Part shown: positions 16,672 through 20,222 of the stretch, piece after piece
Position numbering within the stretch: position 1 is the stretch's first letter
How the letters are laid out: each line of letters begins with the position of its first letter
Source of the DNA: Chitinophaga pinensis
Lineage (GTDB): Bacteria; Bacteroidota; Bacteroidia; Flavobacteriales_D; Crocinitomicaceae
DNA length: 20,222 bases
Reading direction: 5' to 3'
NCBI GenBank assembly: GCA_945861175.1
Contig: CAMATR010000003.1
Coordinates: 1 to 20,222, forward strand
Translations under genes and position numbers: made by a program
The notes under the pieces: generated by a model
The model's database searches: none
What the model was told of the DNA's origin: nothing
What the model saw: the letters and a program-made list of their open reading frames with translations, nothing else

Positions 16672-17829
16672 ATGAGTAACTACAAGAACATAAAGTTTGG
16701 TACGAAGGCGATACATGCCGGGGTTCAGCCCGATCCAACGACTGGCGCGATTATGACGCCCATTTATCAAACCTCTACTTATGTGCAAGAGGCACCGGGA
16801 GTGAATAAAGGGTTTGGTTATGCACGTGGGAAAAATCCTACGAGAGAAGCTTTGCAAGATGCGTTGGCAGCATTAGAAAACGGAAAACATTGCGTTGCAT
16901 TTAGCAGTGGTGTAGCTGCTACAGATGCCGTATTGAAATTGCTTTCCCCAGGCGATGAGGTTATTACCGGCGATGATCTTTACGGTGGCACGTACCGCTT
17001 GTTTACGAAGATTTACGAAAAATTTGGCATCAAATTTCATTTTATTGATTTAACAGATGCGAGCAATTTGCACAATTATATCAACGAAAACACACGATTG
17101 ATTTGGGCTGAAACACCTACCAATCCGACCATGCAGATCATCGATATCTCGGCTTGTGCAAAAATTGCGAAAGAGAAAGGAATTGTAATGGTAGCGGATA
17201 ACACGTTTGCATCTCCCTACTTGCAAAACCCGCTCGATCTGGGAGCTGATATTGTTATGCATTCCGTAACAAAATATTTGGGGGGACACTCAGATGTGGT
17301 CATGGGTGCATTGATCACTAACAGTGCAGAGTTGCACGAAAAACTTTATTTTGTTCTCAATAGTTCTGGGGCGAATCCCGGCCCTATGGATTCATTTCTT
17401 GTTTTGAGAGGCATAAAAACGCTACATCTTCGAATGGAGCGTCATTGTTACAATGGTAGAATCATAGCAGAATTCTTAAAAAACCATCCAAAAATCGAAA
17501 AAGTATATTGGCCTGGTTTTCCCGAGCACCCAAATCATGAGATAGCTAAAAAGCAGATGCGTGATTTTGGAGGAATGATTTCAATTGTTTTAAAAGATAA
17601 ATCGATAGAAAACACTTTTAAAGTGGCATCTTCTTTTGAAATATTCTCCCTGGCTGAGTCTTTGGGTGGCGTAGAATCTTTAATCAATCACCCGGCTACA
17701 ATGACCCATGCTTCCATTCCAAAAGAGGAAAGAGAAAAAGCGGGAGTTGTCGATAATCTGTTAAGACTGAGCGTAGGGGTGGAAGATGTTGAAGACCTGA
17801 TTGCGGATCTTGAACAAGCGTTGGCTTAA
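16672..17829 (+). CDS. Cystathionine gamma-synthase or gamma-lyase (Cys/Met metabolism PLP enzyme)
   Basis: This 385-residue cytosolic enzyme belongs to the Cys/Met-metabolism PLP-dependent family. The PLP lysine is Lys201 in SVTKYLGGHSD, and Asp177 in VADNTFASP should contact the PLP nitrogen. YARGKNPTREA (50-60) and SSGVAATDAV (78-87) form parts of the cofactor and substrate site. Glu329 in SLAESLGGVESL is typical of gamma-synthases and gamma-lyases; beta-lyases have an aromatic residue there. It therefore either joins an activated homoserine to cysteine in methionine synthesis or splits cystathionine to cysteine. The sequence alone does not separate these, so I give no symbol (metB is the first candidate). 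It starts 3 nt after the OmpA-family gene and is followed 8 nt later by a dehydrogenase gene, suggesting cotranscription of three unrelated functions. Confidence 0.93.
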   Translation: MSNYKNIKFGTKAIHAGVQPDPTTGAIMTPIYQTSTYVQEAPGVNKGFGYARGKNPTREALQDALAALENGKHCVAFSSGVAATDAVLKLLSPGDEVITGDDLYGGTYRLFTKIYEKFGIKFHFIDLTDASNLHNYINENTRLIWAETPTNPTMQIIDISACAKIAKEKGIVMVADNTFASPYLQNPLDLGADIVMHSVTKYLGGHSDVVMGALITNSAELHEKLYFVLNSSGANPGPMDSFLVLRGIKTLHLRMERHCYNGRIIAEFLKNHPKIEKVYWPGFPEHPNHEIAKKQMRDFGGMISIVLKDKSIENTFKVASSFEIFSLAESLGGVESLINHPATMTHASIPKEEREKAGVVDNLLRLSVGVEDVEDLIADLEQALA

Positions 17830-17837
17830 TTGATTTT

Positions 17838-18542
17838 ATGCGTGTTTACATAACAGGTGTTTCAAGTGGCTTAGGAAAAGCGCTCGCCGAGTCGTTTTTG
17901 AATGAAGGCAACAGTGTTATTGGATTGGGTCGCCGAAACAATATTGAACATCCAAACTTTGAGTTCATACATTGTGATTTGAAAGATCCTTCTTTCATCG
18001 AACAATTTAAATTTATCCCCGATGAAGAAGGCTGCATTCTGATAAACAATGCAGGAGTTTTAGGTCCTCTGAAACGAATCATGGATCAGCAGTCAAATCA
18101 GATACAAGAGGTAATGACCGTGAATGCTTTGGCTCCTATGTTGCTATGTCAGAAATTTCTCCAAGAGATTCCTGTAAAAAAAAGAACCGCTATTTTGAAT
18201 ATTAGCTCGGGTGCCGCAAATCGAGCGATACCATCATGGGCAACCTATTGCGCTTCAAAAATTGCTCTTGATCGTTTTTCTGAAAGTATCTATTTAGAGG
18301 AGCTAGAAATGTCGCGCTCTTTAAAAGTTTATTCGATCGCTCCGGGAGTTGTCGATACACCTATGCAGCAAGCAATTCGTTCAGCAAGTGAACAGGATTT
18401 TTCTGATGTGGCTAAGTTTCAAGGTATGAATGAAAATAAACAGTTGTTAACGCCGAATGAAGTTGCATTCAAAATAGTGAGGTTTCTTGCACTTCCCTTT
18501 GATGGAAAAGTAGTTCATTCCATCAACGAATTAGGTAATTAA
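17838..18542 (+). CDS. Short-chain dehydrogenase/reductase of unknown substrate
   Basis: This 234-residue protein is a classical SDR with a single Rossmann domain. The nucleotide-binding motif TGVSSGLG lies at 6-13, and Arg32/Arg33 in GLGRRN after the second strand suggest a preference for NADPH. NNAG is at 70-73. The catalytic set is Ser123 or Ser124 in NISSG, Tyr137 and Lys141 in YCASK, with Asn96 in VNALAP as the likely fourth residue. IAPGVVDTPM after the sixth strand is also typical. General resemblance is to the sepiapterin reductase or benzil reductase (YueD) branch, but the substrate cannot be named. It starts 8 nt after the cystathionine enzyme gene, with no visible terminator between them. 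The role in amino-acid metabolism implied by the neighbour is only a possibility. Confidence 0.9.
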   Translation: MRVYITGVSSGLGKALAESFLNEGNSVIGLGRRNNIEHPNFEFIHCDLKDPSFIEQFKFIPDEEGCILINNAGVLGPLKRIMDQQSNQIQEVMTVNALAPMLLCQKFLQEIPVKKRTAILNISSGAANRAIPSWATYCASKIALDRFSESIYLEELEMSRSLKVYSIAPGVVDTPMQQAIRSASEQDFSDVAKFQGMNENKQLLTPNEVAFKIVRFLALPFDGKVVHSINELGN

Positions 18543-18702
18543 GTTTTCAATGCTTCTTCCTTAAAGAGTTTATCCTTCAAAATCAAAGGTTAGTTGGCCT
18601 TTTGAATACCATATTTGCCGTTCAAGGAATTTATATTTTGCCTCATTCAAACCTTTTAGTATTTTAGAACGTTTTTAAATAAGCAAAATCAAGCTAAATT
18701 AT
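18543..18702. other. Intergenic region upstream of the M43 protease gene
   Basis: This 160-nt AT-rich gap should contain the end of the upstream operon and the promoter of the protease gene. A weak bulged hairpin (TCAAAGG at 18583-18589 with CCTTTTGA at 18598-18605) lacks a T-run. TATATTTT at 18632-18639 matches seven of eight positions of the -7 consensus, but no TTG sits at the right spacing. Neither is strong enough to call separately. Confidence 0.4.
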
Positions 18703-20222
18703 ATGAAAAGAACAGCTCTTTTAATCGGTCTATTCTCCTATACCGCTTTGTTCAGCCAAATGCCAGCCCGTAAAATTGATATGGATAATGTGCGTCAAGG
18801 TGAGAATGTAGAATATTGTGTAACGCACAAAAAAATGAATGAACTCAAACAAAATCCAGAGTTCATGAAGTCTTGGTTGAAAGACCAGGCCGATCAACAA
18901 GCAGCCATGCAATATAAATCAACTGAAAAAGGAATAGTTTATAAAATTCCCATTGTTTTTCACGTTTTGCATAACAATGGCGTTGAAAATATCAGTGACG
19001 AGCAAATTATTGACCAGTTAGAGATTTTAAATAGAGATTTTAGATTATTGAATACGGACGCAGCGAATGTTCAATCCGCTTTCTCAGGAATGCCATCAGA
19101 TGTTGCAGTAGAATTTGTGTTGGCAACAAAAGCGCCCAATGGTGTTTGTTTCAAGGGAATAACAAGAACAATTAGTTCACTGAGTTACGATGGGAGCAAT
19201 GGTAGTGCGCAGGTCACAGAGGTTGTTAATGGGAATGATGTCTACAATGGTCAATGGCCAGGGAATAAATACTTGAATGTTTTCGTTGTTGCTGAGGCTG
19301 GTGGAGCAGCTGGTTATACATACAATCCAGGTTCTTGGTCAGCTTCGCAAATGGGAAATGGTATTTGGATTCTGCATGACTATGTAGGTTCTACGGGCAC
19401 AAGTTCTGTTCAGACTAGTCGAGCGTTTACTCATGAGGTTGGTCACTGGTTAAACCTTTCTCATACTTGGGGGCCTAATAATAATCCAGGCAACGCTTCC
19501 AGCTGCAGTTCGGATGATGATGTAGATGATACTCCCAATTGTATAGGTGTTACTTATTGTGGGCTCAATGTGAATTCTTGTAATGCTGTTGATCCCTATT
19601 TTGGGATCGACCAAAAGGATAATGTAGAAAACTACATGGACTATTCGTATTGTTCCAAGATGTTTACTCAGGGACAAGCAGACAGAATGAGGGATGCATT
19701 GCAGGTGCAGAACACAGGGAGAAAAAACCTATGGCAGGCAGCTAATTTACTGGCAACTGGTGCAGACGGATCAGAATACTTATGTAAAGCAGAATTTACT
19801 TCAAACAAAACAGCTGTTTGTATAGGCGAGTCGATTGCATTTGCAGATGATTCGTACAATGTGGTCACAGGATGGAATTGGACTTTTGAGTCTGGAAGTC
19901 CAGCTAATTCGACAGAACAAAACCCCGTTGTTGTTTATAACACACCTGGGGTTTATTCTGTAACTCTAACTGCAACAGACGGCTCTAATTCAGATACAGA
20001 AATAAAAACCGCACATATTCGTGTTTATCCTTCTTCAACCACTTTACCTTTCTTTGAAGGATTTGAGAATTATACAACCTTATCCGGTTTAGTAAATTGG
20101 GAAGTATTTAATGGAAATAGCAATAACACATATGTAATTGATAATACCGTGGCTCACTCAGGTGCGAAATGTGTGAAAGTTGCAAATTTTGGACAGACAG
20201 GGTCAAATATTGACGAACTAAT
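18703..20222 (+). CDS. Secreted M43 (pappalysin/cytophagalysin-like) metalloprotease with PKD domain (3' end beyond the window)
   Basis: The frame is open from ATG 18703 to the window edge (506 residues), so the gene is partial. Residues 1-19 are a signal peptide (cut near LFSQ). A short propeptide-like region leads to the catalytic domain (about 78-345). The zinc site is HEVGHWLNLSH with His244, Glu245, His248 and His254, and the Met-turn is NYMDY around Met312. Between them lies SDDDVDDTPNC (270-280), an Asp-rich segment usual in the family, and several cysteines that could form disulfides. FTQGQADRMR (321-330) closes the domain, as is typical of Bacteroidota M43 proteases. Residues about 360-443 form a PKD domain (WNWTFESGSP, YNTPGVYSVTLTATD). 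A new beta-rich domain begins near 448 (PFFEGFENY). A type IX secretion signal would be expected at the missing C-terminus. The protease call is firm; its target is unknown. Confidence 0.93.
   Translation, partial: MKRTALLIGLFSYTALFSQMPARKIDMDNVRQGENVEYCVTHKKMNELKQNPEFMKSWLKDQADQQAAMQYKSTEKGIVYKIPIVFHVLHNNGVENISDEQIIDQLEILNRDFRLLNTDAANVQSAFSGMPSDVAVEFVLATKAPNGVCFKGITRTISSLSYDGSNGSAQVTEVVNGNDVYNGQWPGNKYLNVFVVAEAGGAAGYTYNPGSWSASQMGNGIWILHDYVGSTGTSSVQTSRAFTHEVGHWLNLSHTWGPNNNPGNASSCSSDDDVDDTPNCIGVTYCGLNVNSCNAVDPYFGIDQKDNVENYMDYSYCSKMFTQGQADRMRDALQVQNTGRKNLWQAANLLATGADGSEYLCKAEFTSNKTAVCIGESIAFADDSYNVVTGWNWTFESGSPANSTEQNPVVVYNTPGVYSVTLTATDGSNSDTEIKTAHIRVYPSSTTLPFFEGFENYTTLSGLVNWEVFNGNSNNTYVIDNTVAHSGAKCVKVANFGQTGSNIDEL

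Noticed and set aside
18583..18605. Possible terminator after the SDR gene
   Set aside because: The stem is short with a bulge and has no following T-run, so it does not qualify as an intrinsic terminator.
1..20222. tRNA genes, CRISPR arrays or riboswitches
   Set aside because: Reading the intergenic gaps, all under 300 nt, gave no cloverleaf, no regularly spaced repeats and no recognisable riboswitch core.

Overview
The window looks like chromosomal DNA of a Bacteroidota bacterium, most likely a Flavobacteriales member (a Fluviicola/Crocinitomicaceae-like organism is a guess). Four things point this way. The DNA is AT-rich by eye. Starts lack Shine-Dalgarno sequences and have A/T-rich leaders. 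Two promoters carry the Bacteroidota -7 element TAnnTTTG. The exported proteins are typical of the phylum: a choice-of-anchor I protein, an OmpA protein with thrombospondin type 3 repeats, and an M43 pappalysin-like protease.

Layout. (1) 1-577, minus: 5' part of a gene for a secreted or outer-membrane protein of unknown function, cut by the window edge. (2) 715-3936, plus: aspS and cysS, two aminoacyl-tRNA synthetase genes 9 nt apart, probably one operon and divergent from the first gene. (3) 4074-7760, plus: a 1228-residue exported multidomain protein (Calx-beta repeats, choice-of-anchor I propeller, dockerin-like tail), closed by a strong intrinsic terminator. (4) 8054-10870, plus: polA, with a well-formed promoter. 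(5) 10884-14231, minus: a 1115-residue superfamily 1 helicase with a DUF4011-like N-terminus, convergent with polA. (6) 14353-18542, plus: an OmpA-family outer-membrane protein, a cystathionine gamma-synthase/lyase and a short-chain dehydrogenase, tightly spaced. (7) 18703 to the end, plus: 5' part of a gene for a secreted M43 metalloprotease with a PKD domain, cut by the edge.

Most of the window is housekeeping (translation, DNA replication and repair, methionine/cysteine metabolism) mixed with envelope and secreted proteins. The unusual element is the lone helicase gene between polA and the OmpA gene. It belongs to a broad helicase group that also supplies antiphage defence proteins, but nothing here shows that it acts in defence. 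I saw no tRNA or rRNA gene, CRISPR array, insertion sequence, transposase, integrase or phage gene. No multigene undescribed system is visible; the helicase and the tail of the choice-of-anchor protein most deserve a second look.
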